Assembly (NCBI RefSeq): GCF_000739595.1
Contig: NZ_BBJP01000048.1
Location: 1 to 37,016 of the forward strand
Length of the DNA: 37,016 bases
Source: Halorubrum halophilum
GTDB taxonomy: Archaea > Halobacteriota > Halobacteria > Halobacteriales > Haloferacaceae
Direction of reading: 5' to 3'
Part shown: piece after piece, positions 16,400-24,911 of the stretch
How positions within the stretch are numbered: the first letter of the stretch is position 1
How the letters are laid out: the number at the start of each line of letters is the position of its first letter
Program-made: the position numbers and the translations under genes
Notes under the pieces: model-generated
Told to the model about the DNA's origin: nothing
Databases searched by the model: none
What the model saw: only the letters and a program-made list of their open reading frames with translations

Positions 16400-17131
16400 A
16401 TGAAAGTACTCGGCGTCGTCGGACCGTCCGACTCCGGAAAGACAACCACCGTCGCAGAGCTCGCGTCTCGCCTCAGTGCTCACGGGGCGGTGGGAACCGT
16501 CAAGCGCCTCACTCACGAACCAGACATCGATACCGATGGGAAAGACACCGCCAGGCATCGAGCGGCTGGCTCGATGTATACCGTCGGTCTCACCGACGAC
16601 GGAGGATGGTTCGGCACCGGCGACCAGCGAACGCTTAGCGACGTGCTCGACGACTTCGCAATCGAGTGTGACTACGCCATCGTCGAGGGGTTTAGCGACA
16701 GTCACCTTCCGAAGGTGTCGCTCGGCGATAGACCGGTTACAGCCCCGGAAGTAGTTACGGCCGCCAGCGCTGACGATCTTGACTTCGACGAGGTGACGGA
16801 CATCGTCGAGACCCTCCCCGCCTACGAGACACCGGCGTCCCTCGTGACCGCGCTCCGTGGCTCAGTCGGTACAAGCGCTTCCGGAAGTATCGCGACGAGT
16901 ACCGTACTGGAGGCCGGACTGGCTTCCACTGATAACGTGGAAACACAGGTCGAAGCGGCGGAACGCCGCCTCCGTTCGACGGACGGCATCCGTGACGCGC
17001 GCGTCCACCGTCAGCAGCCTCTCTTCGACGAACATGACGATCTCGTCTACGTGGTAGCACTGGCCGACGGCCCAACGAGAGCGAACGAGGCGGTCGGCGA
17101 GGCGCTCGATCAACTCGTTGATCGAGCCTAG
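16400..17131 (+). CDS. mobB: MobB, with a MoaE-like C-terminal part
   Basis: This 243-residue protein has an N-terminal P-loop GTPase-like domain of the MobB family (Walker A GPSDSGKT, residues 8-15; IVEGFSDSHLPKV further on), which assists the guanine-dinucleotide step of Mo-cofactor synthesis. From about residue 165 the sequence (VHRQQPLFDEHDDLVYVVALADG, then a helix) resembles the core of MoaE, the molybdopterin synthase large subunit. MobB-MoaE fusions are known in haloarchaea, but here the MoaE part looks short and degenerate. The ATG at 16400 is preferred over the GTG at 16388 because of TATA spacing. It converges with the Dms operon, leaving 116 non-coding bases between them. Confidence 0.8.
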   Translation: MKVLGVVGPSDSGKTTTVAELASRLSAHGAVGTVKRLTHEPDIDTDGKDTARHRAAGSMYTVGLTDDGGWFGTGDQRTLSDVLDDFAIECDYAIVEGFSDSHLPKVSLGDRPVTAPEVVTAASADDLDFDEVTDIVETLPAYETPASLVTALRGSVGTSASGSIATSTVLEAGLASTDNVETQVEAAERRLRSTDGIRDARVHRQQPLFDEHDDLVYVVALADGPTRANEAVGEALDQLVDRA

Positions 17132-17247
17132 CTGTCCGACGTCCGCGGCTCTCTCAAGAGAAGAGCAACTCACGGAAAAGCGGTACCTTCGTGGTGCCGA
17201 CTCGATCCCGCCGAGACGCCGTCGAGTTCGCAAGCCGAGTGGCTCAG

Positions 17248-17832
17248 CTATCCCACCACCTGCCGGGTTGTCGCCGCTAGCGCCTCATAGAACTGTTCAG
17301 ATGTCTTGTCCTCAACACGCTCCAAAAACGCTTCAGTCCACGTGTTGAGATGTTCGTCACAGAACTGTTCGAGCCGCTCATCGAACCCTTCTTCCGCCAG
17401 GTACGCGGCGAACTCTAACTCCGTCGCGATATGGTCTGGAAGGTCCGAATGGTCCTGAGCGGGCTGAACGCCAAACTCTCGATACCAGCGCGCGACCGCC
17501 ATCGTAGCGGGCCCCTTGACTGGACCGAGTTCGTCGGGGTCGTCGCGGTCGCGGTAGACGCTCTCGTACGGCGGACACGGCGGTCCTGCCGGGCCGATAA
17601 ACAGCCGCGTGTGTTCGGTTCGAAGGTCCTTGAGGTCTACCGATCCGAGGTCGCCGAACACCGGTTCCAACTCGCCCGCTTCGACGGCCGCGACGAGCCG
17701 GGGGCTGGGCTCCCGCCAACACTCGGCGAGGACCGCGTATGTCGCCGCTGCGTCCGACTGGAACGCGTCGCTTTCGTCGGTCCGTTCGGTCGACCGCTCA
17801 CGTTCGGTCGACGCGGTAGTTTGGTCCGTCAT
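17248..17832 (-). CDS. dmsD: TorD/DmsD-family chaperone for the molybdoenzyme
   Basis: This 194-residue, mostly helical cytoplasmic protein shows the TorD/DmsD pattern: a helix with YAVLAECWREPS, then LRTEHTRLFIGPAGPPCPPYESVY, and later DHIATELEFAAYLAEEG. Such chaperones bind the twin-arginine signal of a molybdoenzyme and hold it until cofactor is loaded. It is the last gene of the DmsABCD-like operon and its start overlaps the end of the membrane subunit gene by four bases. The natural client is the DmsA-like protein encoded upstream, which has such a signal. Confidence 0.85.
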   Translation of the reverse strand: MTDQTTASTERERSTERTDESDAFQSDAAATYAVLAECWREPSPRLVAAVEAGELEPVFGDLGSVDLKDLRTEHTRLFIGPAGPPCPPYESVYRDRDDPDELGPVKGPATMAVARWYREFGVQPAQDHSDLPDHIATELEFAAYLAEEGFDERLEQFCDEHLNTWTEAFLERVEDKTSEQFYEALAATTRQVVG

Positions 17833-19133
17833 TGGTCTTGTTTTCCGCCGTCAGTCGCGTACGATGGCTCAGCGTCGACTCGCTGAATCGGCACGTACTT
17901 CAGGCCGAGCGTGACGATAAACGCCCCGAAGGCGATAATGCCGAGGGTGACAGCGATCTCAACGAGCGTCGGGGTGTAGGCCCCTGCCGTCGCCCAGATA
18001 TCGGTCGTAATACCGGTGTACTCGCCGCCGAGCGAGATGCCGGGCGCAGAGTCGATGTTGGCGACCTCGTACCCCGTAAACACGAGGCGAATCCCCTCGA
18101 ACATCGTCCCGACGACCGCGAGCACGCTCGCGGTGAAGATAACTGATACGCGCTTTCGGAGAGGCGGGAGTGCCAGCATAGCGAGTGGGACTGCGCCACC
18201 GACGACGGTCCACAGCCAGAAGTACACCGAGTCCCCGATCAGGAAGTTACTCATGATGGCCCAGAACTCGAAGTGATCCGCCCAAGCGTGTGGTAGCCGC
18301 TCGGCCGCTAAGAGGTACACCACGTGGAACGCGAGGAAGATCCCGAGAATCTTCCCGAGGCTCGTGAGCTCCTCATGGTCGACCTCGAAGTTCGTGTACC
18401 GGTCCGCGAGGACCGACACGACCAGCAGCAGGCCGAGCCCGGAGACGAGTGCTTTCGCGATGAACACCGGGGCGACAAGCGGGCTGAACCAGTCACCGCG
18501 ACCGACCTGCGTTGCGAATATCCAGCCCGTCACCGAGTGGAGCGCGACCGCGGTCGGAAGCGCGACTGCTGCCGTCCAGAACATGAGCGTTCGATCGCGC
18601 TCACGGCCCGCCTCGGTGTCTTTGAAGCCGAGCGCGAGGGCCGACCCGCGCGCGGCCAGGTCACGTCGGGTCAAGAGCCACAGGTACCAGAGGTTTAAGA
18701 GTCCGTACAGCAGGACGATACCGAAGTCCCACACCATCGGTGACCGGAAGTCCGGCGAGGTGAAAAACTGGTATATCCGCCCCGGACGACCGATGTCCGG
18801 CAAGATGAGCAGTCCCGCGACGATGATACACGCGAGGCTGACCAGCACTCCGAGTCGGGCGAAGCCCTCGTAGCGGTGCGAATGGAAGAACTTCGGCGCG
18901 CTACTGATGATGAGTCCGCCTGCCGACAGCCCCACGAACAGGACGAACATCATGATGTACAGCCCCCACGAGAAGACGTTGCGCATTCCCGTGGCGATCA
19001 GCCCCGTCGTGACCTGGTACCCCCACGCAGCGATCCCAGCGGCCATGAGCGCGACAAGCAGGCCGATCCAGAGCTTGCCCTTTCCGCTGAACGAGGAGAT
19101 CGCAACGCGCGACGATCCAGTCTTCGCCGTCAT
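17829..19133 (-). CDS. dmsC: NrfD/DmsC-type membrane anchor subunit
   Basis: This 434-residue integral membrane protein has about nine to ten hydrophobic segments, typical of NrfD/PsrC family quinol-oxidising anchors of respiratory complexes. It would pass electrons from menaquinol to the iron-sulfur subunit. Conserved-looking loops include ISSAPKFFHSHRYEGFARLG and the segment around DIGRPGRIYQFF. The gene overlaps dmsB (TAATG) and is preceded by a strong Shine-Dalgarno sequence GGAGGTGA at 19141-19148, unusual among the many leaderless genes here. Membrane location is clear; the exact complex type (DMSO, thiosulfate or polysulfide) is not decided by this subunit. Confidence 0.88.
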   Translation of the reverse strand: MTAKTGSSRVAISSFSGKGKLWIGLLVALMAAGIAAWGYQVTTGLIATGMRNVFSWGLYIMMFVLFVGLSAGGLIISSAPKFFHSHRYEGFARLGVLVSLACIIVAGLLILPDIGRPGRIYQFFTSPDFRSPMVWDFGIVLLYGLLNLWYLWLLTRRDLAARGSALALGFKDTEAGRERDRTLMFWTAAVALPTAVALHSVTGWIFATQVGRGDWFSPLVAPVFIAKALVSGLGLLLVVSVLADRYTNFEVDHEELTSLGKILGIFLAFHVVYLLAAERLPHAWADHFEFWAIMSNFLIGDSVYFWLWTVVGGAVPLAMLALPPLRKRVSVIFTASVLAVVGTMFEGIRLVFTGYEVANIDSAPGISLGGEYTGITTDIWATAGAYTPTLVEIAVTLGIIAFGAFIVTLGLKYVPIQRVDAEPSYATDGGKQDQ

Positions 19134-19963
19134 TAGTCGTCACCTCCTGATTTCGCAGGCGTAGCGTACGGAATCTCGCCACCCTCAACCGAGTGGCTGC
19201 TACCACTCGACTCGCCACCAACACTGTCGGCTTCCTCCGACGGCACGTCGTCGTCTCCGTCGGACCACGGCGAGACATCGTCGAGTTCGCTCTCCATCTT
19301 GTCCGACGTCTGCGGGCGTCCCGGACTCATCTCGCCGCTGATGTAGTACGTATTCGGGTCCGTCCCGCGGTCTTCGAGCAGCTGGTCCGTCTCGTACTTG
19401 TCGATGTACTTCGAGACGGTGCTGCTCTCGTCGTCGAGGTCACCGAAGATGCGGGCATCGGCCGGACAGTTGACGACGCAGGCCGGATCGAGCCCCTCGT
19501 CGACACGGTGGCTACAGAACGTACACTTCTCGACGACGCCCTGCGGTCGGGCCTCCACGTCACCGGTTCCCTCCTCTGGCATGTGTTCGGGCTCGTCCCA
19601 GTTGAACACCCGAGCGTTGTACGGACAGGCTGCCATACAGTAGCGGCAGCCGATACACTTGTCGTAGTCGATCTCGACGATGCCGTCGTCGCGGGTATAC
19701 GTCGCGTTGACTGGACAGACCTTCACGCACGGCGCGTTCTCGCAGTGTTGACACGCCGTCGGCTGGTACTGCATGTCCAGTGACCCACTCCCGCCGTCTT
19801 CGGGGTAGCCGCCCGAGGGAGTGTCCATCTTCTCACCGCCCTCAGTGAGAACGCGGTTCCAGAACTGCCCCATCGGAACGTTGTTCTCCTGTTTACACGA
19901 CACTGCGCACGCTTGACACCCGATACACCGCTCCTGGTCGATTACGAGCCCGTGTTTTGTCAT
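19133..19963 (-). CDS. dmsB: DmsB-like 4Fe-4S electron-transfer subunit
   Basis: This 276-residue ferredoxin-type subunit has four cysteine clusters (CIGCQACAVSC, CQHCENAPCVKVC, CIGCRYCMAAC and CTFC with a later CVVNC), enough for four [4Fe-4S] centres. It relays electrons from the membrane anchor to the catalytic subunit. After about residue 200 comes an acidic, serine-rich tail beyond the usual family core. The gene starts two bases after dmsA's stop, with GGAGGTGA just before the ATG (19970-19977). No own export signal is seen, so it probably travels bound to DmsA through the Tat system. Confidence 0.92.
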   Translation of the reverse strand: MTKHGLVIDQERCIGCQACAVSCKQENNVPMGQFWNRVLTEGGEKMDTPSGGYPEDGGSGSLDMQYQPTACQHCENAPCVKVCPVNATYTRDDGIVEIDYDKCIGCRYCMAACPYNARVFNWDEPEHMPEEGTGDVEARPQGVVEKCTFCSHRVDEGLDPACVVNCPADARIFGDLDDESSTVSKYIDKYETDQLLEDRGTDPNTYYISGEMSPGRPQTSDKMESELDDVSPWSDGDDDVPSEEADSVGGESSGSSHSVEGGEIPYATPAKSGGDD

Positions 19964-19965
19964 CG

Positions 19966-22449
19966 TCAGTCACCTCCTGTGGGAGTCGCTTTGGCACCGC
20001 TCCCGCGCGGGTTGTCAGATCCGTATTTATCGGTGTCGACGTCGTCGGGTGCGGATTCGACCGCCACCCGCACGTCGTAGAACGCCATCGTCTGGCCGAC
20101 CTCACTGACCTCGTTGTGCGTGAGGTCTTGGAGGTGACCCTCGACGAAGTCGCGGCTCCACCACCCCTGATCGGTGTTGACCAGACCGGGCTGGAACGCG
20201 TCGTTGTACTTCGCCTTCACGACCATCTCGCCCCGGTCGTTGTACACCCGGACGTACTCGCCGTCGTCGATGCCACGGGCCTTCGCGTCCTTCGGGTGGA
20301 TGTCCAACTGCGGTTCCGGGTTGATCTCGCGCACCCAGTTCAGCATCTCGTACTGCGAGTGGATGCGGAAGCGACTGTGCTTCTGCATGAATATGAGCGG
20401 GTACTCGTCGGCCTTTTCGTAGTCGTCGGCGGTCCGATCCTCGAGCGGTCGCGGCACGTCGAACGTGACGCCCTCTTCGCTCGGGGCGTCGTCGTCGTAC
20501 ATCTTGATGCGCCCCGTCTCGGTGGGGAACTCGTCGGTGTACTTGACGATCGGGACGCTCTCTTTCTTTTGCGTCCCCTGCTCGAACAGCGTGTCGAAGT
20601 CGATGTCGTCGTCTCGGCCGGCGAGCTTCCGGAGCAGGTCTCGTTTCGTCTCCGGGAAGCGATCGCCGTACCCGAACCGCTCCGCGAGTCCGCGGATGGC
20701 ATAGTAGTCGTCTTTGGCCTCCCACATCGGTTCCTGTACCTTGTGGCGGTACCCGAGGTGTGGATGAGACCCCCAGCCAGAGACGATGTCTTCCTGCTCG
20801 AACCAGTGGGGAACCGGGAAGATGATGTCGGCGTTCTGGACCGTGTCCGTGTGGTGCATGTCTGCGACCACGAACAGTTCGAGGCTACTGATGGCCTCTC
20901 TGAACCGCTGTCGGTCGGGGAACTGGTTACCCATCATATTCGACTCGATGGAGTAGACGGCTCTGATCTCGTGTGGGTCGCCGTCGATCATCGCGTCGGG
21001 GTAATCGGGGAAGTACAACGACGGTCCGGGGTCGGCGTCGTCCGGAGCGGCCCAGTCACCGGCAGCGAGCGTTGCGCCACCGGAGTGTTCCGCGTGGATG
21101 TTCCCGTGCCGACCGTAGTCGCCGGTCAGCCCCATCAGCATCGCGTACGCCTGCCCGAAGATGTGGCCGTGTTTGTACCGCCCGATCGCGTAACTCGGGG
21201 CGATGCCACCGGGGCCGCGGGTCGCAAGCCACCTGATCGCGGTGCGGATGTTCTCGGCATCGACACCCACCTTCTCGGCGACCTTCTCGGGTGCGTAGTC
21301 CGCTACGTGGTCTCGAAGTCTCGTCAGTGCCGTCTCACACTGGATGCCGTCGACGGTGAACTCTCCGAAGAGCGCGTACGCGCCGCCGGTTTCGGGTTCG
21401 AGGGCAACCGGGCTGTTGCTGCCCTGCTCGACGGCGACGACCTGTTGTTCGCCGCCGTCTCCGAAGACGTCGCTCGCCTTGAGCAACTCTCCCGTGTCCT
21501 TACGGATCAGCGCAGGGGCGGTCGTCCGTGTCCGGAGGAAGTCCTCGTCGTACGTCTCGTCCTCGAAGACGGTGTGCATCATCGCGAGTGCGAGATGCAC
21601 GTCTTTGCCGGGCTCGACGGGGAGCCACAGGTCCGCTTTCGACGCCGTCGTCGTGTACACTGGGTCGACGACGACGAGCTTCGCCCCGTTCTCGACCGCG
21701 TCGAGGACCTTCGAGGCGTCCATCTGGAACTGACTGGCGAACGTGTCCGCCCCCCAGATGATGATGGTGTTGGCGTTCTCCCAGTCTTCGGCTTCGTTCG
21801 TCGGCGGGAGGAAGGCACCGACACCAGTAACGCGGTTGAAGCCGCGACCGACGTTGGTGTCGATACCCCAAGCGGATTGGGTCGCGCCGAACAGCGACGC
21901 GAGTCGCTTGAACGATTTCCCCGACTGCCCGTAGTTCCCCGACCCCTCGTGGAAGAGGACGCTCTCGGCGCCGTGGTCGGCTTTCAACGACTGCATCTTG
22001 TCGGCGACAAGGTCGAGTGCCTCGTCCCACGAGACGCGCTCGAACTCGGCGTCCGGACCGCGTCCCTGTGGATTGGGCTCGTCAGGCGACCAGTCCGCCC
22101 GCTTCATCGGGTACTTCAGTCGCGTCGGGTCGTACACGCGTTGCGTATGTGACAGCCCGAGCACGCAGGCTCGCTTGTACTGTTCGTCTTCCGGTGGATG
22201 TGGTTCGATCTTCTTCACCTGACCGTCGCGAACGTGAACGTCGATCGGACACTTCCCCCGACAGTTGGGAGAACAGACGGTCTGAACGACGTCGTTTTGA
22301 CCGACAAAATTCTCGAACCCGGAGGTCGACGGCTGATCTTCCTCGCTCTCGACCAGCGTCTGGAGAAATCCGCTCCCCCCGACTCCAAGGGCGGCAGCGG
22401 CTCCACCGGCCTTCAGTACGTCTCGTCTGTACGCTTTCCCGTCAGTCAT
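19966..22449 (-). CDS. dmsA: DmsA-like molybdopterin reductase catalytic subunit
   Basis: This 827-residue molybdopterin-guanine-dinucleotide enzyme of the DMSO reductase family carries a twin-arginine signal (RR at 8-9 in YRRDVLKAGG) and hydrophobic stretch. A [4Fe-4S] motif follows at Cys59-Cys63-Cys67-Cys95. The Mo-pterin domains follow (SWDEALDLVADKM, IIIWGADTFASQF, ADLWLPVEPGKDVHLALAMM) and a C-terminal pterin-binding barrel (YEMLNWVREINPEPQLDIHP). Operon order A-B-C-D and an upstream HTH-10 regulator match halobacterial dms clusters, so anaerobic DMSO/TMAO respiration on the outer face of the membrane is the best guess. Thiosulfate or polysulfide reductase remains possible, since the metal ligand was not identified with certainty. 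Confidence 0.88.
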   Translation of the reverse strand: MTDGKAYRRDVLKAGGAAAALGVGGSGFLQTLVESEEDQPSTSGFENFVGQNDVVQTVCSPNCRGKCPIDVHVRDGQVKKIEPHPPEDEQYKRACVLGLSHTQRVYDPTRLKYPMKRADWSPDEPNPQGRGPDAEFERVSWDEALDLVADKMQSLKADHGAESVLFHEGSGNYGQSGKSFKRLASLFGATQSAWGIDTNVGRGFNRVTGVGAFLPPTNEAEDWENANTIIIWGADTFASQFQMDASKVLDAVENGAKLVVVDPVYTTTASKADLWLPVEPGKDVHLALAMMHTVFEDETYDEDFLRTRTTAPALIRKDTGELLKASDVFGDGGEQQVVAVEQGSNSPVALEPETGGAYALFGEFTVDGIQCETALTRLRDHVADYAPEKVAEKVGVDAENIRTAIRWLATRGPGGIAPSYAIGRYKHGHIFGQAYAMLMGLTGDYGRHGNIHAEHSGGATLAAGDWAAPDDADPGPSLYFPDYPDAMIDGDPHEIRAVYSIESNMMGNQFPDRQRFREAISSLELFVVADMHHTDTVQNADIIFPVPHWFEQEDIVSGWGSHPHLGYRHKVQEPMWEAKDDYYAIRGLAERFGYGDRFPETKRDLLRKLAGRDDDIDFDTLFEQGTQKKESVPIVKYTDEFPTETGRIKMYDDDAPSEEGVTFDVPRPLEDRTADDYEKADEYPLIFMQKHSRFRIHSQYEMLNWVREINPEPQLDIHPKDAKARGIDDGEYVRVYNDRGEMVVKAKYNDAFQPGLVNTDQGWWSRDFVEGHLQDLTHNEVSEVGQTMAFYDVRVAVESAPDDVDTDKYGSDNPRGSGAKATPTGGD

Positions 22450-22684
22450 CTTCGAACCCCTCCGGCTTCGTCGGGCGTTCGTCTTCGCCGAACTCGTCCA
22501 GTACCGCTTCGTGGTACTTCTCGTGGAACTCGGCGTCAGTCAGCTCTCCATTTGAGACCCGAATCGCATCACGAGCCATCTGGACACCGAGATCAGTGTC
22601 ATATTCGACATCATCTAACATCGCTTCAGCTTCATCTTCCCACTCATCGATCGGCGTCAGTCTCGGCTGCTGTGGGTCACTCAT
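22442..22684 (-). CDS. Small protein preceding DmsA (ferredoxin-associated type)
   Basis: This 80-residue acidic helical protein contains no cysteine. It resembles a small haloarchaeal family found before molybdoenzyme genes and sometimes named after a 4Fe-4S ferredoxin N-terminal domain (segment DDVEYDTDLGVQMARDAIRV, then DAEFHEKYHEAVLDEFG). It overlaps the dmsA start by eight bases, so the two are coupled. A longer form starting at 22726 is possible because TATA-like GTATATAAG (22743-22752 region) lies just upstream. The position corresponds to dmsE in halobacterial clusters, but equivalence is not shown. Its function is unknown; it could be an assembly factor. Confidence 0.7.
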   Translation of the reverse strand: MSDPQQPRLTPIDEWEDEAEAMLDDVEYDTDLGVQMARDAIRVSNGELTDAEFHEKYHEAVLDEFGEDERPTKPEGFEDD

Positions 22685-22726
22685 GGCTCTATCTGTATGT
22701 TGTGAGTAGACTGCGATACGGCTCAT

Positions 22727-22864
22727 GCTGTATACTACAGTATCTTATATACTCCGCGAGTTCTCTGTGAACAATTGTTATGTTATATCATGGGTAAAAT
22801 ACAAGTTTGGTATTTCACACGCCTGATCGCCGCATACCGACGACTGTTCCGAGAGTCGGACAGC
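22727..22864 (-). promoter_or_regulatory. Promoter region of the Dms operon
   Basis: On the bottom strand a TATA-like element lies at about 22743-22752, predicting transcription from about 22722, just upstream of the small gene and dmsA. The segment separates the operon from the regulator gene, so it is the natural binding region for that regulator. A second AT-rich patch lies at 22776-22790. No inverted repeat of note was recognised. Confidence 0.45.
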
Positions 22865-23524
22865 TCACCTGAAGGCGGCGAGCGCGAGTTTCGATTCGAT
22901 CGAACTCAGTCGCTGCGACATTGCCGACTTCGTGATGTCTAACTCCGCAGCGAGCTCGCCGATGCTCGCCTCCCGCGGCGTCTCGTAGTACCCCGACGAA
23001 ACCGCCATCGCGGCCGTTTCTCGCTCGGTTTCGGTCAGCGTGGAGAGGTCGAGCGTAACGCTGTTCGACCGATCGCCGTCGACGGAGTCGACCCGCGTGA
23101 GACGGCGCAACGAGAGTTCGTCCGTCGCCTCTCTGAGGTCGTCTATCAGCGCGGAGAGGCAGTCGCGGTCCGGGAGAAACGCCCGAATGACAACGGCGTC
23201 GTCGGTGACCGCCGCGATCTTCGGCATACAGTCGTATTCGAAGAAGATGGGACAGAAGCACTCAGACGTGATCTCGGTTTTCGAGTGGCGAATTTCCGTG
23301 TCGGCGCGCCCAGATGGTGTTTCGTCGCCGCACTCATGTGTAGTCTCCGTGTGACACTTCCCGTCAGAAGACTGCCGATCGATCCGGTCTGCGTTCTGGC
23401 CGAAGACCTCAACAGGACAGGCGACCTCACCGGACGCGGAAAGCTCAAACTCGGCGTAGAGTCGATAGGTGGTCTCCGTACTATCGCTCGCTGCGGTCGA
23501 TGAGCGCTCTGTCGTTTCTACCAT
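22865..23524 (-). CDS. DmsR-like HTH-10 regulator with cysteine-rich N-terminus
   Basis: This 219-residue regulator belongs to the bacterio-opsin-activator (Bat/HTH-10) type. The C-terminal domain (about 165-215) starts LTETERETAAMAVSSGYYETP and holds the HTH (IGELAAELDITKSAMSQRL). The N-terminal 100 residues contain six cysteines (36, 57, 65, 89, 91, 99), including EC-F-C and a later YDC, suggesting a metal or redox centre that could sense anoxia (inference). It is encoded just upstream of the Dms operon on the same strand, the arrangement known for dmsR in Halobacterium. The start at 23524 (MVETTERSS) is preferred over one 10 codons upstream. Confidence 0.82.
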   Translation of the reverse strand: MVETTERSSTAASDSTETTYRLYAEFELSASGEVACPVEVFGQNADRIDRQSSDGKCHTETTHECGDETPSGRADTEIRHSKTEITSECFCPIFFEYDCMPKIAAVTDDAVVIRAFLPDRDCLSALIDDLREATDELSLRRLTRVDSVDGDRSNSVTLDLSTLTETERETAAMAVSSGYYETPREASIGELAAELDITKSAMSQRLSSIESKLALAAFR

Positions 23525-23608
23525 TATAATTTCACCAACGAGAGATGTAATCACTTGCGTTGTACGCTCTGTAAGCGACTGTACGGACGGAGCGAGCCAG
23601 TTTGCTGC

Positions 23609-23944
23609 TCACTCTGCGTCGACGATGTCGTCGATCCACGTCAGCACTGCCACCGCGTTTGGAAACCCGATTGTCGGCACAGCCAGTAGCGCGACGTGTC
23701 GCAGCGCCTCAGGGTCAACACCCTCCTCGAGCGCTCGTCGGACGTGTGAGTGGACAGCTCCTTCCGACCCAGAGCCAGCCGCCAGCGCCAGTTTGACCAG
23801 GCGCTTCTCTTCGCCCTCGATTGGACCGGCTTCCGAACAGGCTTTGCCTAAATCGGCGTACTCGTCCCACACCTCGGGAAATTCAGCGGCGATTTCACCC
23901 GCCGTCGACGGGAGTTCGTCGGTATCTTCGATGGCATCAGACAT
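23609..23944 (-). CDS. Carboxymuconolactone-decarboxylase-family protein
   Basis: This 111-residue helical protein matches the CMD/AhpD fold. It contains EKRLVKLALAAGSGSEGAVHSHVRRALEEGVDPEALRHVALLAVPTIGFPNAV-like elements: a helix after the residue block EEKRLVKLALA, the H-x-H/R helix, and the GFPNAVAVL end. The paired cysteines of AhpD peroxidase-type members are absent, so it looks like the non-redox, PcaC-like type. The substrate is unknown. It lies between the two HTH-10 regulator genes on the same strand; the link to molybdoenzyme respiration is by position only. Confidence 0.75.
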   Translation of the reverse strand: MSDAIEDTDELPSTAGEIAAEFPEVWDEYADLGKACSEAGPIEGEEKRLVKLALAAGSGSEGAVHSHVRRALEEGVDPEALRHVALLAVPTIGFPNAVAVLTWIDDIVDAE

Positions 23945-24035
23945 ACACGGACATCTAGAGAATACACATAAAAGCGACCCGAGTATTTCCATGACGTGAC
24001 GATACTGCCTCGGTCGGTTCGACGGACTCGAGCCG

Positions 24036-24434
24036 TCATTCCTCTTGACTAGACGCCATTGTCGGATCCAGTACCCGCCCGTGAGTCATCTCTTCGCCCA
24101 TTTGCCGGATGATTGTCGCCTCAGCACCGTGGAGGCGTTGTGAAATCGCGGACTTAGACACATTAAACTCCGCTGAGAGGTCTGCGAGTGTCACTTCCCG
24201 TGGCTCGGCGTAGTATCCGGCTTCAACCGCTCGAAGTAATGTCCGACGCTGTACCTCTGTCAGCTTCTCGGGAGAAATTGTTACCATTGAGCGCTCCTTG
24301 GTGCGGATATCACGAACTCGTATTCCGTCAATATCGAGATCCGCAATCGTACCTAAGACGGCCGCAATATCGACATTCGGATCGGTCTCTATTAGAACCG
24401 TATGCCCGTCGTCTCCCGCACCGTTCGTTGCCAT
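24036..24434 (-). CDS. Second HTH-10 (Bat-type) regulator, short
   Basis: This 132-residue protein has a C-terminal HTH-10 domain: LTEVQRRTLLRAVEAGYYAEPREVTLADL, then SAEFNVSKSAISQRLHGAE. The N-terminal 60 residues (TVLIETDPNVDIAAVLGTIADLDIDGIRV) form a short alpha/beta part without cysteines, so it differs from its larger neighbour. Small regulators of this kind near molybdoenzyme genes control them or the cofactor genes in other haloarchaea. Targets here could be the divergent Mrp operon or the Dms operon; this is inference. Confidence 0.8.
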   Translation of the reverse strand: MATNGAGDDGHTVLIETDPNVDIAAVLGTIADLDIDGIRVRDIRTKERSMVTISPEKLTEVQRRTLLRAVEAGYYAEPREVTLADLSAEFNVSKSAISQRLHGAEATIIRQMGEEMTHGRVLDPTMASSQEE

Positions 24435-24737
24435 TGGTAAACCCGTACGAGTACATTCCGCTGAAAAGAGTAAACTCGCTCCGCTAAATTATGTTAGTCA
24501 TTATATGCTTATGAATGACGAGACGGCTAAAACACCACCGTCGTGTGACAGAAGCTGCCGATGATTTCGGTGGATGGATTGTTCTCTGCTGTAGAAACTC
24601 TCGCCACACAGCGCCTACTCGAATCGCTCGCTCGGACCGGGCGGTACAGCAGTAATTCGTTAGAGCCCGCCTGATAGATTTAAAAACCTGTAATATTCAG
24701 GAATACGGCTTGGCCGCTCGAGATATTACACACGAAC
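24435..24737. promoter_or_regulatory. Intergenic region with promoter of the mrp operon
   Basis: No gene is supported. On the right, TTTAAAAA at about 24680-24687 is a TATA candidate that predicts a start near 24709. An imperfect palindrome CCTGTAATATTCAGG follows at about 24687-24701, well placed for a repressor. The rest shows short GC-rich stretches and an IS-like scrap (CTGTAGAAACTCTCG) too weak to claim. Confidence 0.45.
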
Positions 24738-24911
24738 ATGTACCGAGACCATGGTGAGTATAGGGCGCCTGAAGGCTCAGAGGCCTGTCTCGAGTCTGTA
24801 GCGTTCCACGACTGGCCGGTGCCCGCCGAGGGCACCGCCCGCGATATTACGGCCGACAACGACGGCGAAGTGCGGCAATCCGCCCCGCAGCCTAACCACG
24901 TGATCTACTAA
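24738..24911 (+). CDS. 57-residue protein coupled to Mrp
   Basis: This short gene starts MYRDHGEYRAPEGSEACLES and ends with PNHVIY; its stop overlaps the Mrp start (TAATG), so translation should be coupled. The composition is acidic and codon use is like neighbouring real genes. It has one cysteine and a central HDWPVPAEG. The family is not recognised. Its place directly before an Fe-S carrier and beside molybdoenzyme genes suggests a small partner in Fe-S or cofactor delivery, which is inference only. Confidence 0.55.
   Translation: MYRDHGEYRAPEGSEACLESVAFHDWPVPAEGTARDITADNDGEVRQSAPQPNHVIY

Noticed and set aside
19957-22152. 731-codon top-strand frame opposite dmsA
   Set aside because: It is the mirror frame of a high-GC gene. 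dmsA has full family motifs, while this frame gives a valine/arginine-rich product with none.
24530-24640. IS-like scrap with CTGTAGAAACTCTCG
   Set aside because: It is too short and diverged compared with the two better IS-end candidates at 14686 and 27949.
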